Position numbers and translations under genes: made by a program
Origin: an uncultured Bacteroides sp.
GTDB taxonomy: Bacteria; Bacteroidota; Bacteroidia; Bacteroidales; Bacteroidaceae
Direction of reading: 5' to 3'
Assembly (NCBI RefSeq): GCF_963677715.1
Contig: NZ_OY782493.1
Location: 62,001-126,000 of the forward strand
DNA: 64,000 bases
In this document: one piece after another, positions 1-8,756 of the stretch
Layout: each line of letters opens with the position of its first letter
Numbering within the stretch: the first letter of the stretch is position 1
The notes under the pieces: model-generated
Database searches by the model: none
Told to the model about the DNA's origin: nothing
What the model saw: the letters and a program-made list of their open reading frames with translations, nothing else

Positions 1-755
1 CGCGTCAGGCGCCACGCTTTGCGCAACCCGGAGAACCGATGCAGGAACTGACTATCATCATGGAGTTGAAGCTGCTGGCTGATGTGGGACTGGTAGGATT
101 CCCGAATGCCGGAAAGTCTACTTTACTTTCATCCGTTTCGGCTGCTAAACCGAAGATAGCCGACTATCCGTTTACTACGCTTGAACCTAATTTAGGCATT
201 GTGCCTTACCGCAGCGGAAAATCGTTTGTCATGGCAGACATCCCCGGTATCATAGAAGGTGCCAGCGAAGGCAAAGGTCTTGGACTCCGCTTTTTGCGGC
301 ACATAGAGCGCAATTCATTGTTGCTGTTCATGGTGCCGGCAGATAGCGACGATATTCGTAAGGAATATGACATTTTACTGAATGAATTGAAAACCTTTAA
401 TCCCGAGATGCTCGATAAGCAGCGAGTGCTTGCTGTTACGAAGTGCGATATGCTCGATCAGGAACTGATGGATGAAATAGAGCCGACCCTGCCCGAAGAG
501 ATTCCTCATCTTTTTATCTCATCCATTACCGGATTGGGAATTTCTTTGTTGAAAGACATTTTGTGGGAGGAATTGAATAAAGACAGTAACAAGATAGAGG
601 CTATTGTGCATCGTCCCAAAGATGTGCTACGTTTAAAGGATGAACTTCGTGAGATGGGAGAAGACGAAGAACTTGATTTCATCTATGAAGATATTGACGA
701 CGATGAGGAGGAAGAGGAAATAGAATACGACGATGAAGATGAAGAAGTAAAATGA
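1..755 (+). CDS. obgE: GTPase ObgE, 5'-truncated by window edge
   Basis: Essential Obg-family GTPase associated with the large ribosomal subunit. The reading frame is already open at base 3 and translates into the end of the glycine-rich Obg fold ([15 protein letters not shown]), so the ATG at 39 is internal and the true start lies upstream. The G domain is complete: P-loop GFPNAGKST (encoded near 96-122), DIPGIIEGA (G3) and TKCD (G4). A very acidic tail (about 20 Asp/Glu in the last 25 residues) ends the protein, as seen in Bacteroidetes Obg. The stop overlaps the next start (ATGA at 752-755), implying translational coupling with pgeF. Confidence 0.95.
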   Translation, partial: RQAPRFAQPGEPMQELTIIMELKLLADVGLVGFPNAGKSTLLSSVSAAKPKIADYPFTTLEPNLGIVPYRSGKSFVMADIPGIIEGASEGKGLGLRFLRHIERNSLLLFMVPADSDDIRKEYDILLNELKTFNPEMLDKQRVLAVTKCDMLDQELMDEIEPTLPEEIPHLFISSITGLGISLLKDILWEELNKDSNKIEAIVHRPKDVLRLKDELREMGEDEELDFIYEDIDDDEEEEEIEYDDEDEEVK

Positions 756-1564
756 TTCTGTTAACTAAAGATAGAGCGATGTTGGGATACGAACTGTTAA
801 GTGCGTATCCTGACATCGCTTGTTTTGTAACTACGCGTAAGGGTGGATGCAGCACGGGAGAGTACGGAACATTTAATTGTTCTCCCTTTACCGGCGATGA
901 TGCCGGTAATGTGCGTCGCAATCAAGACATACTTTGTCGTTCATTGCCCGTGCGTCCGCACGAATTGATCATTCCTTACCAGATACACGGCACGGAAGTG
1001 CGCATTATTAATACTGATTTTCTTGCAGCAGATGCCGTACATCGATCCGATTTACTTAATGGGGTAGATGCTGTTGTGACTCAGGAGAGAGGCTGTTGCG
1101 TTTGTGTGTCTACCGCCGATTGCATTCCTATCCTGTTATATGACCGCCGAAATGAAGTAGTTGCCGCTGTTCATGCCGGATGGCGCGGCACTGTAAAAGG
1201 TATTGTAGCGCATACACTTCGTGTGATGAAAGATACTTTTGGTACGGTGGGAGCAGAAGTGTTGGCTTGTTTGGGCCCCGGCATTTCGTTGGCTTCTTTT
1301 GAAGTGGGCGAGGAGGTTTACGAATCTTTCCGATCCGAAGGTTACTGCATGGAAAGCATTTCCCGGTGGAATGAAGAAACCTCTAAATACCATATCGATT
1401 TGTCGGAAGCAAATCGCATACAAATTCAAGCCTTCGGAGTACCTCGGGAGCAGATACAGATAGCAGGTATTTGTACCTATATACAGCATAAGGAGTTCTT
1501 CTCCGCACGTCGGCTGGGCATCAAATCCGGTCGCATTCTATCAGGAATTATGTTGAACAAATAA
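752..1564 (+). CDS. pgeF: PgeF/YfiH-family multicopper-oxidase-like enzyme
   Basis: A 270-aa protein of the YfiH/DUF152 family, described in different bacteria as a purine nucleoside phosphorylase/adenosine deaminase or polyphenol oxidase, and in E. coli as a peptidoglycan editing factor. The metal-binding signature is visible: a His in QIHGTEV (near residue 80), Cys in [10 protein letters not shown] (near 123) and His in VHAGWRG (near 141). Length is usual for the family. It overlaps obgE by four bases and is followed 15 bp later by the B3/4 gene, so it sits in the middle of an operon. The exact substrate cannot be told from sequence. Confidence 0.9.
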   Translation: MILLTKDRAMLGYELLSAYPDIACFVTTRKGGCSTGEYGTFNCSPFTGDDAGNVRRNQDILCRSLPVRPHELIIPYQIHGTEVRIINTDFLAADAVHRSDLLNGVDAVVTQERGCCVCVSTADCIPILLYDRRNEVVAAVHAGWRGTVKGIVAHTLRVMKDTFGTVGAEVLACLGPGISLASFEVGEEVYESFRSEGYCMESISRWNEETSKYHIDLSEANRIQIQAFGVPREQIQIAGICTYIQHKEFFSARRLGIKSGRILSGIMLNK

Positions 1565-1578
1565 AAGATAAAACATTT

Positions 1579-2244
1579 ATGCACACCATAACTGTATCTA
1601 AGGAAATTAACGCTGCATGCCCCTGTTTCGCCGGAGTGGCTGTTTATGCAGAAGTAAAAAACTCTTCTTTTTCGGCTGCTTTGTGGCACGAGATTAATAT
1701 CTTTACCAAGGAACTCACTTCGACAACGAGGTTGGACGATATAAAATCTCAACCGGCCATAGCTGCTACGCGTGAAGCGTATAAAAATTGCGGCAAAGAT
1801 CCGGGACGTTATCGCCCTTCGGCCGAAGCGTTGCGCAGAAGATTAATGCGCGGCATTCCGCTTTATCGGATAGACACGTTGGTAGATCTCATTAATCTTG
1901 TGTCATTGCGCACGGGTTATTCCATCGGTGGCTTTGATGCCGATAAGATAGCAGGAACACATCTGGAATTGGGCATCGGGAAATCGGGCGAACCTTTTGA
2001 AGGTATAGGCCGGGGGTTGCTTAACATTGAAGGCTTGCCGGTTTATCGTGATTCCGCAGGAGGCATCGGTACACCAACGAGCGATAACGAGCGTACGAAA
2101 ATGGACATGGAGACAACACACATCCTTGCCATTGTCAACGGGTATGATGGTGCGGAAGGGCTGAAGAAAGCTGCCGAAATGATACAGACTTTATTGATAA
2201 ACTATGCAGCGTCCGATGGCGGAGAAATGCTGTTCTTTAACTGA
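1579..2244 (+). CDS. B3/4 domain protein (PheT-like editing fold)
   Basis: A 221-aa stand-alone protein resembling the B3/B4 domain of phenylalanyl-tRNA synthetase beta subunit, the fold that hydrolyses misacylated Tyr-tRNAPhe. Family-typical stretches include RYRPSAEALRRR, NLVSLRTGYSIGGFD and the C-terminal region with TPTSDNERTKM. Free-standing members are widespread but mostly uncharacterised, so an editing or deacylase role is inference. It lies 15 bp after pgeF and 8 bp before the M23 peptidase start, consistent with one transcript. Confidence 0.85.
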   Translation: MHTITVSKEINAACPCFAGVAVYAEVKNSSFSAALWHEINIFTKELTSTTRLDDIKSQPAIAATREAYKNCGKDPGRYRPSAEALRRRLMRGIPLYRIDTLVDLINLVSLRTGYSIGGFDADKIAGTHLELGIGKSGEPFEGIGRGLLNIEGLPVYRDSAGGIGTPTSDNERTKMDMETTHILAIVNGYDGAEGLKKAAEMIQTLLINYAASDGGEMLFFN

Positions 2245-2251
2245 TACCGTT

Positions 2252-2866
2252 ATGATTAAGAGACTCCTGTATGTTTTTTTGTGTTGCTTTTCATTGTCTG
2301 TCGGCGCACAGCAGTCACACTCTTGTTTCTCGCCGAGGGAGATAAGCGATATACGTGTGGCAACACCCGGTTTGTTTGAACATGGCAATAAACTGCTTAT
2401 TGATTTAGGAGCCATACCGGCAACCGAATTTGCTTTTCCGCTGCCCGGAGCCAAAGTCATTTCGGGTTATGCTTCGCGCAAACGAAAAGGACATAGTGGA
2501 GTGGATATTAAAACGTGTGCCAAAGATACTATCTATTGTGCCTTCAGCGGGATAGTACGCATGGCAAAACCTTACAGTGGTTACGGCAACGTAATTGTGG
2601 TGCGCCATGCCAGCGGACTGGAAACGGTGTATAGTCACAACTTTCTGAATTTCGTAAAGAGTGGCGATGAAGTCAAGGCCGGACAAGCCATTGCGTTAAC
2701 CGGTCGCACGGGGCGTGCCACAACAGAGCATTTACATTTCGAAACCCGCATCAACGGGCAACACTTTAATCCCAATCTGATCTTTAATTTTCAAGAAGGA
2801 ACGCTTCGTAAAGGATGTATTCAGTGTGCGAAGAAAGGGCGTGGTGTATCAGTAAAAGCACTCTAA
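2252..2866 (+). CDS. Secreted M23-family metallopeptidase
   Basis: A 204-aa exported peptidase predicted to cut peptidoglycan cross-links. The start at 2252 is preferred over upstream in-frame ATGs at 2204 and 2216 because a clean signal peptide follows (MIKRLLYVFLCCFSLSVGA) and the upstream options overlap the previous gene. The LytM/M23 domain fills roughly residues 65-185, with the Zn ligands and catalytic residues H81 and D85 (HSGVD) and H160/H162 (HLHFE). No LysM or other wall-binding domain is present. It is the last gene of the obgE operon; strong hairpins follow. Confidence 0.9.
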   Translation: MIKRLLYVFLCCFSLSVGAQQSHSCFSPREISDIRVATPGLFEHGNKLLIDLGAIPATEFAFPLPGAKVISGYASRKRKGHSGVDIKTCAKDTIYCAFSGIVRMAKPYSGYGNVIVVRHASGLETVYSHNFLNFVKSGDEVKAGQAIALTGRTGRATTEHLHFETRINGQHFNPNLIFNFQEGTLRKGCIQCAKKGRGVSVKAL

Positions 2867-2942
2867 CCTAATATGCGTTGACGGCATAAATAACCCATTG
2901 ATACGGTTTGTCCTTCTCGTTTCCCGGCCGTGATCCCTACAG

Positions 2943-3000
2943 TCCCCGTGTGGAGTCTCTACAGTCCCCATGCGGGGACTGTAGAGACTCCACACGGGGA
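2943..3000. repeat. 27-bp perfect inverted repeat
   Basis: Arms 2943-2969 and 2974-3000 are exact reverse complements separated by ATGC. The arms begin TCCCCGTGTGGAG and contain a second TCCCC block at the loop, so smaller nested hairpins are possible. It is not followed by a T run on either strand, so it is not a classical terminator; it may be a dispersed extragenic palindrome. Confidence 0.8.
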
Positions 3001-3105
3001 ACGAGGAACATAAGCCGTGGCATTTGCTTACTTAAGGCGTTAAGTTGCATTAAAACACCTGTTCTTAGTGTTAGTAAAGCCCGCAGAAAGTAACCGGCCC
3101 ATTTG

Positions 3106-3145
3106 CAATAGGGGGTAAAACAGCACGCTGTTTTACCCCCTATTG
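3106..3145. terminator. Bidirectional terminator-like hairpin
   Basis: A 19-bp stem (3106-3124 paired with 3127-3145) with the sequence GGGGGTAAAACAGC in the left arm, between the M23 gene (+) and the lactonase gene (-), which converge. The downstream + sequence is T-rich but has no long T run. Confidence 0.65.
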
Positions 3146-3175
3146 GTATCTTCTCTTTAGAAATAAAGCGGATGC

Positions 3176-4324
3176 TTATTCTACAAATTTAATGCAAACC
3201 GGTTTCTCTAACTTTATGTCTTTCTGTGTATCGGTTAATAATCCGGTGTCGGAATCTCTTTTAAACAGCTGAATAACGTTGCTGTCGCGGCAAGCCACCA
3301 ACAAGAACTTTCCGTTGGGAGTAATAATAAAATTGCGGGGATGAATGCCGGTGAGCTGATAGCCCACTTTGGTCAGCATGCCGTTGGCTTCATTAATGCG
3401 GAAGATGGCAACACCGTCGGCTTTCAGCCGATTGCTGGCATATAAAAACTTTCCGTCAGGGCTGATGTGAATATCGGCACTACCATGTGCCCCAACCGTA
3501 TCGGCCGCTATAGATTGAAACTCCTTTAATTGCCCGTCGGCATACTCAAAGGCGGTTACCTTGCCCGATAATTCACTGATAAGGTATGCAAAGCGGTTAT
3601 TCGGAGCAAATGTCAGATGTCGGGGGCCCGATCCGGCTGCTAACTTAAACGATGAAGGAGTGCCGATGCTCAAGAAAGGTTTCTTGTTTGTAGCATCTGC
3701 TTGTGGGTCAATATTGAATTTGCGTATTTTATCCGACCCTAAGTCGTCGGCAAACAAATATTTTCCATCCGGAGTAATGCGTACACAGTGCAGATGAGGT
3801 GTTTTTTGTCTTACCGAATCGGGGCCTGACCCCTCGAAGGTAAAGACGGAGGATGCCGGCAAAAGTGACCCGTCTTTCTGGATAGGAAATACCGATATGC
3901 TTCCGCCGCTATAGTTTGCCGTAACCACATTTTTACCATTGGTAATGACGTAACACGGGTCAGTGCCCATTGTCTTTTGCTCATTTAGTTTTTTGAGCGT
4001 TCCCTTCTCTTTATCGAAAGCAAAAGCGTTGACCGCAGCTGTTTCGTCGGCCTGTTCACTTACGGCATAGATAAATTTACCATCGGCAGACGGCGTGAGG
4101 TAAGACGGGTTGGAGGCTTTGGCCTTACTCAGAGGGGTAACTGTACCTGTTTCCGTGTTCAACCGAAAGGTGTAAATACCTGCATCGGCGCCTGCGGGGG
4201 TATATGTACCAACAAGCATGGTGAGTTCACCGTTAGCCGTTTTATTGTTTTCTTGAGCGGTCTTCTTGGACTGGCAACCTACAAGTATGCCGATTAGGCA
4301 GATACTGATAATTTTCTTGATCAT
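3176..4324 (-). CDS. Lactonase-family (YbhE-like) beta-propeller lipoprotein
   Basis: A 382-aa seven-bladed beta-propeller protein related to 6-phosphogluconolactonase of the YbhE type (PF10282). Blade-like repeats of the form PDGKFLYA/SNR recur through the sequence. The start at 4324 is chosen because it opens a lipoprotein signal with lipobox LVGC (MIKKIISICLIGILVGC); an in-frame ATG at 4468 would place 48 non-signal residues before it and lies upstream of a good promoter element (4348-4355). The lipid anchor suggests an envelope location, so a cytosolic pentose phosphate role is doubtful; the true substrate is unknown. Confidence 0.85.
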   Translation of the reverse strand: MIKKIISICLIGILVGCQSKKTAQENNKTANGELTMLVGTYTPAGADAGIYTFRLNTETGTVTPLSKAKASNPSYLTPSADGKFIYAVSEQADETAAVNAFAFDKEKGTLKKLNEQKTMGTDPCYVITNGKNVVTANYSGGSISVFPIQKDGSLLPASSVFTFEGSGPDSVRQKTPHLHCVRITPDGKYLFADDLGSDKIRKFNIDPQADATNKKPFLSIGTPSSFKLAAGSGPRHLTFAPNNRFAYLISELSGKVTAFEYADGQLKEFQSIAADTVGAHGSADIHISPDGKFLYASNRLKADGVAIFRINEANGMLTKVGYQLTGIHPRNFIITPNGKFLLVACRDSNVIQLFKRDSDTGLLTDTQKDIKLEKPVCIKFVE

Positions 4325-4347
4325 AACTTTAATCTTCGTATGTGATA

Positions 4348-4355
4348 CAAAAATA
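4348..4355 (-). promoter_or_regulatory. -7 promoter element of the lactonase gene
   Basis: Minus-strand TATTTTTG matches the Bacteroidetes -7 consensus TAnnTTTG, 24 bp upstream of the chosen start codon. Confidence 0.5.
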
Positions 4356-4438
4356 CGATAAACTTTTAATTCTTGGCTTTTAAAGCAGAAAAAACGAATA
4401 ATCGACCATGATTCTATCATTATTAGAACAATAATACG

Positions 4439-4446
4439 TATCTTTG
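4439..4446 (+). promoter_or_regulatory. -7 promoter element of ssrA
   Basis: TATCTTTG, a consensus -7 element, 43 bp before the mature tmRNA 5' end, leaving room for a short leader removed by RNase P. Confidence 0.55.
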
Positions 4447-4488
4447 CAACGCTAAAGTGGTTTATCACTTCCTCTAATTATAGAATTT

Positions 4489-4884
4489 GGGGTTGACTGG
4501 ATTTGACAGCGGGCAGAAATAGTAGGTAAGCATGCAGTGCGTCGGTAATTTGCACTTAAATATCAGTTATCAAAATTTTATCTGGCGAAAACAATTACGC
4601 TCTTGCTGCTTAATCGAATTATAGTAGATTAAACTTAATCTCTGTACTAGGTACGGAGACGAGACATCACTCGGAAGCTGTGGCTTCGAAGTATTCCGGT
4701 TCAGTGGTGCAGTCATATCGGAGATTGCCTGAGGTGGCCTCGCGCCGATGGTGAAAAACAGAGGATAAGATTAAGGTTGATGGCTTCGGTTCTGCCTTGA
4801 TACGAAAATTTAGGCGAAGATAAGCATGTAGAAGGCTTATGATTTCCTCGTTTGGACGAGGGTTCGACTCCCTCCAGCTCCACT
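4489..4884 (+). ncRNA. ssrA: tmRNA (transfer-messenger RNA)
   Basis: Rescues stalled ribosomes together with SmpB (encoded here at 62577-63029). The 5' end GGGGTTG pairs with CAGCTCC at 4875-4881 to form the tRNA-like acceptor stem, and the T-arm GGTTCGACTCC is at 4861-4871. The tag reading frame is clear: GGC GAA AAC AAT TAC GCT CTT GCT GCT TAA at 4584-4613, giving GENNYALAA. The genome reads ACT after the acceptor stem, so the 3' CCA must be completed by nucleotidyltransferase. Length of about 395 nt fits Bacteroidetes tmRNA. It lies between the divergent lactonase gene and the PAP2 gene. Confidence 0.95.
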
Positions 4885-4902
4885 TTGGTTTAGCAACACC
4901 TT

Positions 4903-4935
4903 GAAAAACAGCGCATTATAAATGGCTGTTTTTTC
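4903..4935 (+). terminator. Rho-independent terminator of ssrA
   Basis: Stem GAAAAACAGC / GCTGTTTTTTC with a 12-nt loop and a run of six T in the right arm, 19 bp after the tmRNA 3' end. Confidence 0.75.
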
Positions 4936-4974
4936 ATAAGTGTCTATAACTGTATATTTTGGGCATTGCCCAAG

Positions 4975-5024
4975 AATAAGCCCCGTATAAATGGTATTTA
5001 ATATTTATTTATGCGGGGCTTATT
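4975..5024 (+). terminator. Second hairpin terminator before the PAP2 gene
   Basis: AATAAGCCCCG pairs with CGGGGCTTATT; the stem extends another 7 pairs of A/T and G:T. It is long and strong but lacks a clean T run, so it may be bidirectional or only a structural barrier. Confidence 0.55.
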
Positions 5025-5078
5025 ACACTATGAAAACTTTTTATACTACTGCTTTATGGCTGCTAAAATCTAAGTAAA

Positions 5079-5792
5079 ATGAATGATTTTGGATTGGAAG
5101 ATATTGGAGAAGGGATGTTGCCGTATGAACGGAGTTCTTTTTTCTTCCTGAATGGTCATCATACTCTGTTTTGGGATCATTTTATGATGCTTTATTCCGG
5201 CAAATTGCTGTGGATTCCTCTCTGCATCATCTTTCTTATTGTTGCTTTCTACAGAACCAAGTGGCGGCATGCTCTTTTGTTTATTGGCTGCTTAGTTCTT
5301 CTGGCCTGCCTTTGCGATCAAACATCAGCCGGTATAATAAAGCCCCTTTTTGCTAGGTTACGGCCTACTCACCATCCCGATTTCATGGCTCAGGTTCTTA
5401 CTGTTGATAACTATAGAGGGGGCCGTTTCGGATTTATCTCTTCTCATGCCACCAACGGATTTGGCGCTGTTGTTTTTCTGGCACTTGTTTACAGATGTAT
5501 TTTATTTACTACCGTGGTCTCTTTATGGGGCATGATTACTTGCTATTCACGCATCTATTTGGGGGTGCATTTTATTACTGATGTTATGGGGGGAATGATT
5601 GTTGGCGCTATATTCGGCTTCTTTATCTATCTGCTCTTTAAGCACCTGCGTGCCCGAATATTCAAGATACCTTTGGCTGAAAACTTGAAGCCGGCTTATT
5701 CAAGAGTACATTCAACTATAATAGTAATGGCTATAACCATTACTATCTTTATTGATGTTGCCATCTCGTTTATCCAAACATGTAGTGGCTAA
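5079..5792 (+). CDS. PAP2-family membrane phosphatase
   Basis: A 237-aa integral membrane lipid phosphatase. The three PAP2 catalytic motifs are present: KPLFARLRP (KX6RP), SSHATN (variant of PSGH) and SRIYLGVHFITD (SRX5HX3D). About five to six membrane segments are visible. Such proteins dephosphorylate undecaprenyl diphosphate, lipid A or phosphatidyl substrates in the periplasm; which one cannot be told. It stands alone after the tmRNA terminators and converges on the methyltransferase with only two bases between the stop codons. Confidence 0.88.
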   Translation: MNDFGLEDIGEGMLPYERSSFFFLNGHHTLFWDHFMMLYSGKLLWIPLCIIFLIVAFYRTKWRHALLFIGCLVLLACLCDQTSAGIIKPLFARLRPTHHPDFMAQVLTVDNYRGGRFGFISSHATNGFGAVVFLALVYRCILFTTVVSLWGMITCYSRIYLGVHFITDVMGGMIVGAIFGFFIYLLFKHLRARIFKIPLAENLKPAYSRVHSTIIVMAITITIFIDVAISFIQTCSG

Positions 5793-5794
5793 AA

Positions 5795-6436
5795 CTATTT
5801 CTTTTTGGCGATGAGTAAGAATACCGGAAATGCCCGCAGTTCTTCTCCGACGCTTTTATTCATCACAAAACAAGGTTCGTACGTAATCTCTGTAAAGCCT
5901 GCTTTTTCCAGACTGGTTTTTAGTAGATCGGGGTCGAAACCATTGTGTCCCGCAAAACCTTTTCCGTGAAAAGATCCGTCTTCGGCATACAAATCGGCAA
6001 TAGCCAGATAGCCGCCACTGTGAAGCAATTTATGGAACCGACTGAACGCAAGCTCTACATTAAGTATGTGATGGAGAACCATTTGCGTGAAGATACAGTC
6101 GAATGTACCGTAAGCATATTCTTCTTTCTCAAGATCAAATAATAAGGGGAAAAGGTTTTTTGTATTACTCTTACTTATTTTTTCTTCCATCATCTTTACC
6201 ATTTCCTCAGAGCTGTCCATCAATGTTATTCTTGAAAATTGGTTCGACAGAAGGAAACTTAGTATGGCAGTACCCGCTCCGTATTCCATTGCAGTCATGC
6301 TTTGGGTTATTGGAATAAGTTCTCTTATTTTGTTTGCAATGGCTTCCGAACGTTCCCAGTGAACTGATTCACTGTCCCATTTGCTGGCTTTTATATCAAA
6401 TATATTCATATCAAAAGTGGTTATAATATTATTCAT
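5795..6436 (-). CDS. Class I SAM-dependent methyltransferase
   Basis: A 213-aa Rossmann-fold methyltransferase. Motif I EYGAGTAILSFLL (near residue 50) binds S-adenosylmethionine; the acidic end of strand beta2 is in LMDSSEEMV and the post-motif DCIFTQMVLHHI follows. Similar small proteins are annotated as UbiE/Methyltransf_11 type, but no quinone pathway genes are nearby and the substrate is unknown. An alternative start at 6409 (MNIFDIKASKWD) would match a common family N-terminus; the longer start has AGGA 9 bases upstream. Confidence 0.85.
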   Translation of the reverse strand: MNNIITTFDMNIFDIKASKWDSESVHWERSEAIANKIRELIPITQSMTAMEYGAGTAILSFLLSNQFSRITLMDSSEEMVKMMEEKISKSNTKNLFPLLFDLEKEEYAYGTFDCIFTQMVLHHILNVELAFSRFHKLLHSGGYLAIADLYAEDGSFHGKGFAGHNGFDPDLLKTSLEKAGFTEITYEPCFVMNKSVGEELRAFPVFLLIAKKK

Positions 6437-6495
6437 TTACTTTATTCCTGAATATATATAACAAAGAAAACAGAGTTAAAGTTTTATTTTTTATT

Positions 6496-6503
6496 TACTT
6501 TTG
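6496..6503 (+). promoter_or_regulatory. -7 promoter element of dinB
   Basis: TACTTTTG (TAnnTTTG) ends 14 bp before the dinB ATG, so the leader is very short. Confidence 0.5.
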
Positions 6504-6517
6504 AATATTCAAAGGAT

Positions 6518-7621
6518 ATGGTAGAGCGCAAAATTGTACATATTGACATGGATGCTTTCTTTGCTTCAGTAGAACAAAGAGACAATCCTGAATTGAGAGG
6601 AAAGCCTGTAGCAGTAGGCTATTCCGAGGAACGAGGCGTGGTGGCCGCAGCCAGCTATGAAGCGAGGCGTTATGGGGTGCGTTCGGCCATGTCTTCTCAA
6701 AAGGCCAAAATGCTCTGTCCTCATCTCATCTTTGTTCCCGGCCGCATGGATGTTTACAGAGATGTCTCTCGCCAAATTCATCGTATCTTTCATGAGTATA
6801 CCGATATTATAGAGCCTCTCTCTTTAGATGAAGCTTTTCTCGATGTGACGGATAACAAGAAAAATATTTCTCTCGCGGTGGATATAGCTATTGCAATAAA
6901 GAACAGTATACGTCAGGAACTGGGGTTGGTTGCCTCGGCCGGTATTTCATATAATAAGTTTCTGGCTAAAATTGCGTCTGATTATCGTAAGCCTGATGGA
7001 CTTTGTACCATTCATCCTCAGCATGCGCTCGATTTTATTTCTCGTTTGCCAATAGAATCTTTTTGGGGAGTGGGGCCGGTAACGGCAAAGAAGATGCACA
7101 CACTGGGCATTCACAACGGCGAGCTGCTCCGGGCGTGTTCTTTAGAAATGCTTACCCGTCAGTTTGGCAAGGCAGGTGCGATGTATTACGATTTTTCAAG
7201 GGGAGTAGATCTTCGGCCTGTAGAGTTTGTGCGTGTCAGGAAGTCTGTAGGTTGTGAGCGTACGCTGGAAAAAGATATCAATCTGCGATCATCGGTTATT
7301 ATCGAGTTGTATCATGTGGCCACGGAACTGGCGGAGCGCTTAAAACAGGCTGATTTTCAGGGAAACACATTGACGTTAAAAATTAAGTTTCATGATTTTA
7401 ATCAGATAACCCGTAGCTTTACCCAAACGCATGAATTGACCACATTGAATGATATCCTTCCGCTTTCGAAGCAACTGCTCAAAGAGGTGGATTATAGCAG
7501 CAATCCTATACGGCTCATCGGCCTTTCTGTCTCTAACCCTAAAGAGCAAACGGATGAGAAAGAGAATGAGAAAGAGAGTTGGGAGCAATTGAGCTTTGAG
7601 TTTGATGATTGGTTAGAATAG
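6518..7621 (+). CDS. dinB: DNA polymerase IV (Y-family translesion polymerase)
   Basis: A 367-aa Y-family polymerase for lesion bypass. The catalytic aspartate sits in HIDMDAFFASVEQ and the second acidic pair in SLDEAFLDVT; the steric-gate region FFASVEQRDNPELRG is normal. Palm and fingers fill residues 1-165, thumb helix-hairpin-helix 170-230 and the little finger 240-345. The C-terminus carries QLSFEFD, a likely sliding-clamp binding peptide. No LexA-like operator is obvious upstream. Confidence 0.96.
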   Translation: MVERKIVHIDMDAFFASVEQRDNPELRGKPVAVGYSEERGVVAAASYEARRYGVRSAMSSQKAKMLCPHLIFVPGRMDVYRDVSRQIHRIFHEYTDIIEPLSLDEAFLDVTDNKKNISLAVDIAIAIKNSIRQELGLVASAGISYNKFLAKIASDYRKPDGLCTIHPQHALDFISRLPIESFWGVGPVTAKKMHTLGIHNGELLRACSLEMLTRQFGKAGAMYYDFSRGVDLRPVEFVRVRKSVGCERTLEKDINLRSSVIIELYHVATELAERLKQADFQGNTLTLKIKFHDFNQITRSFTQTHELTTLNDILPLSKQLLKEVDYSSNPIRLIGLSVSNPKEQTDEKENEKESWEQLSFEFDDWLE

Positions 7622-7705
7622 GTCTGTTATTCTTTTCCTTGTGGGGGCAGAACCGCTTTTTGGAGATATGACCGGATCAAAGAATGACGTTAAATCATGA
7701 TTCCC

Positions 7706-8668
7706 TTAATTTGCATTGGTCATAATCTCAGGGCGTGTGTAGGTAGAATCTATAATGTTTTTCTGGTTATAAGATGCAGGCACCAGTCCCTTTGCTTTTA
7801 ACCAGAGAATAGTGTTTTCTAAGTCTTTGGAGGCGGGCAGAGTTGCCTGATGGTATTGAGGTAGCGCAATGATATTTGCAAGAGCTTCCGGTACCTCGGC
7901 ATCTGTAGTCAATACTTGCTTCCACTCCTTATCGGGGTGCGAGTACATATAATTTACGGCCAAATTATATCCGATAATTAATTGTTTGATTTCTTCGCTC
8001 TTTTCTTTCAGTGCCTTTTCGGAGAAGATAGTTCCGGTGACTGATAGACCCAGCTCTTGTGTACTGATCAGCGATCTGCATCCATTACTCATAGCTATGG
8101 ATGCAAATGGATCGGGGAAGATCGATGCATCAATTTGTTTGTTCTGAAGCATCTCCAATCTGATGATGATGTTGTTGATTGCAGGTTTATTCACTTCTTC
8201 GACAGCAATGCCGGCTTTATTGAGAATGTAGTCTGTACAGTATTCTATTGCGGTGTTGTGTGATACGGCAATGATTTTACCGTTTAATTGTTTCAACGAC
8301 TTGATGCCACTCTCTTTTCGGGTAATGAAGCAGAAATATCCGTCGTTTTTCATGATTATTTTCAGAGGTATGCCATGCACTTGCTGCAGAATGGCGTTGG
8401 TGAAACCAGTCACTGTTCCATCTACTTTTTCCGACTGAAAGGCAGCATCCTGTTCGTTGGCCGATAAAAATTTCATGATGTTTACTTTCAATCCTAAAGA
8501 ATCATAGATTCCCTCTTGATTTGCTATGGCAAAGGGAATATAATCCATAGAAGACATAACTCCCAGGTTGATGGCTTGCAGTCTGTGGGTTGCTATCTTT
8601 TCTTTTTTATCCGTACACGCTGCAAGCCCCATTAATAGAGCAAGGCTAATGAATAGAATTTTTCTCAT
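7706..8668 (-). CDS. SsuA/THI5-like substrate-binding lipoprotein
   Basis: A 320-aa periplasmic-binding-protein-fold lipoprotein. The start at 8668 opens a signal peptide with lipobox LAAC (MRKILFISLALLMGLAAC); the upstream ATG at 8713 adds 15 unneeded residues. The body resembles NMT1/THI5 and SsuA families: INLGVMSSMDYIPFAIANQEGIY at the N-terminus and a run of two-lobed fold elements. These proteins normally deliver pyrimidines, sulfonates or similar compounds to an ABC transporter, but no permease or ATPase gene is adjacent, so the partner is elsewhere or absent. Confidence 0.8.
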   Translation of the reverse strand: MRKILFISLALLMGLAACTDKKEKIATHRLQAINLGVMSSMDYIPFAIANQEGIYDSLGLKVNIMKFLSANEQDAAFQSEKVDGTVTGFTNAILQQVHGIPLKIIMKNDGYFCFITRKESGIKSLKQLNGKIIAVSHNTAIEYCTDYILNKAGIAVEEVNKPAINNIIIRLEMLQNKQIDASIFPDPFASIAMSNGCRSLISTQELGLSVTGTIFSEKALKEKSEEIKQLIIGYNLAVNYMYSHPDKEWKQVLTTDAEVPEALANIIALPQYHQATLPASKDLENTILWLKAKGLVPASYNQKNIIDSTYTRPEIMTNAN

Positions 8669-8702
8669 GACGACATTTTTTAAGAGAAAGCATAGGGGTA
8701 TT

Positions 8703-8735
8703 AAAAAAGGCAACCCTCCTTAAGGAAAGTTGCCT
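8703..8735 (-). terminator. Rho-independent terminator of pgk
   Basis: On the minus strand AGGCAAC ... GTTGCCT with inner pairing and a following T6 run; 22 bp after the pgk stop codon. Confidence 0.85.
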
Positions 8736-8756
8736 GCGATATATGCGTTGGATAGA

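Larger units (their letters stand above)
2867..3175. other. Intergenic region with two strong hairpins
   Basis: About 310 bp between convergent genes. It holds a 27-bp perfect inverted repeat (2943-3000) and a 19-bp terminator-like inverted repeat (3106-3145). A short open frame on the + strand (2908-3093) runs through the first repeat and looks non-coding. Confidence 0.6.

Noticed and set aside
2908-3093. 61-codon open frame on the + strand after the M23 gene
   Set aside because: It runs through the 27-bp inverted repeat, has no recognisable protein pattern and no start context.
5030-5077. 15-codon ORF (MKTFYTTALWLLKSK) ending just before the PAP2 start
   Set aside because: Could be a leader peptide, but it is too short and lacks attenuator-like features or biased codons.
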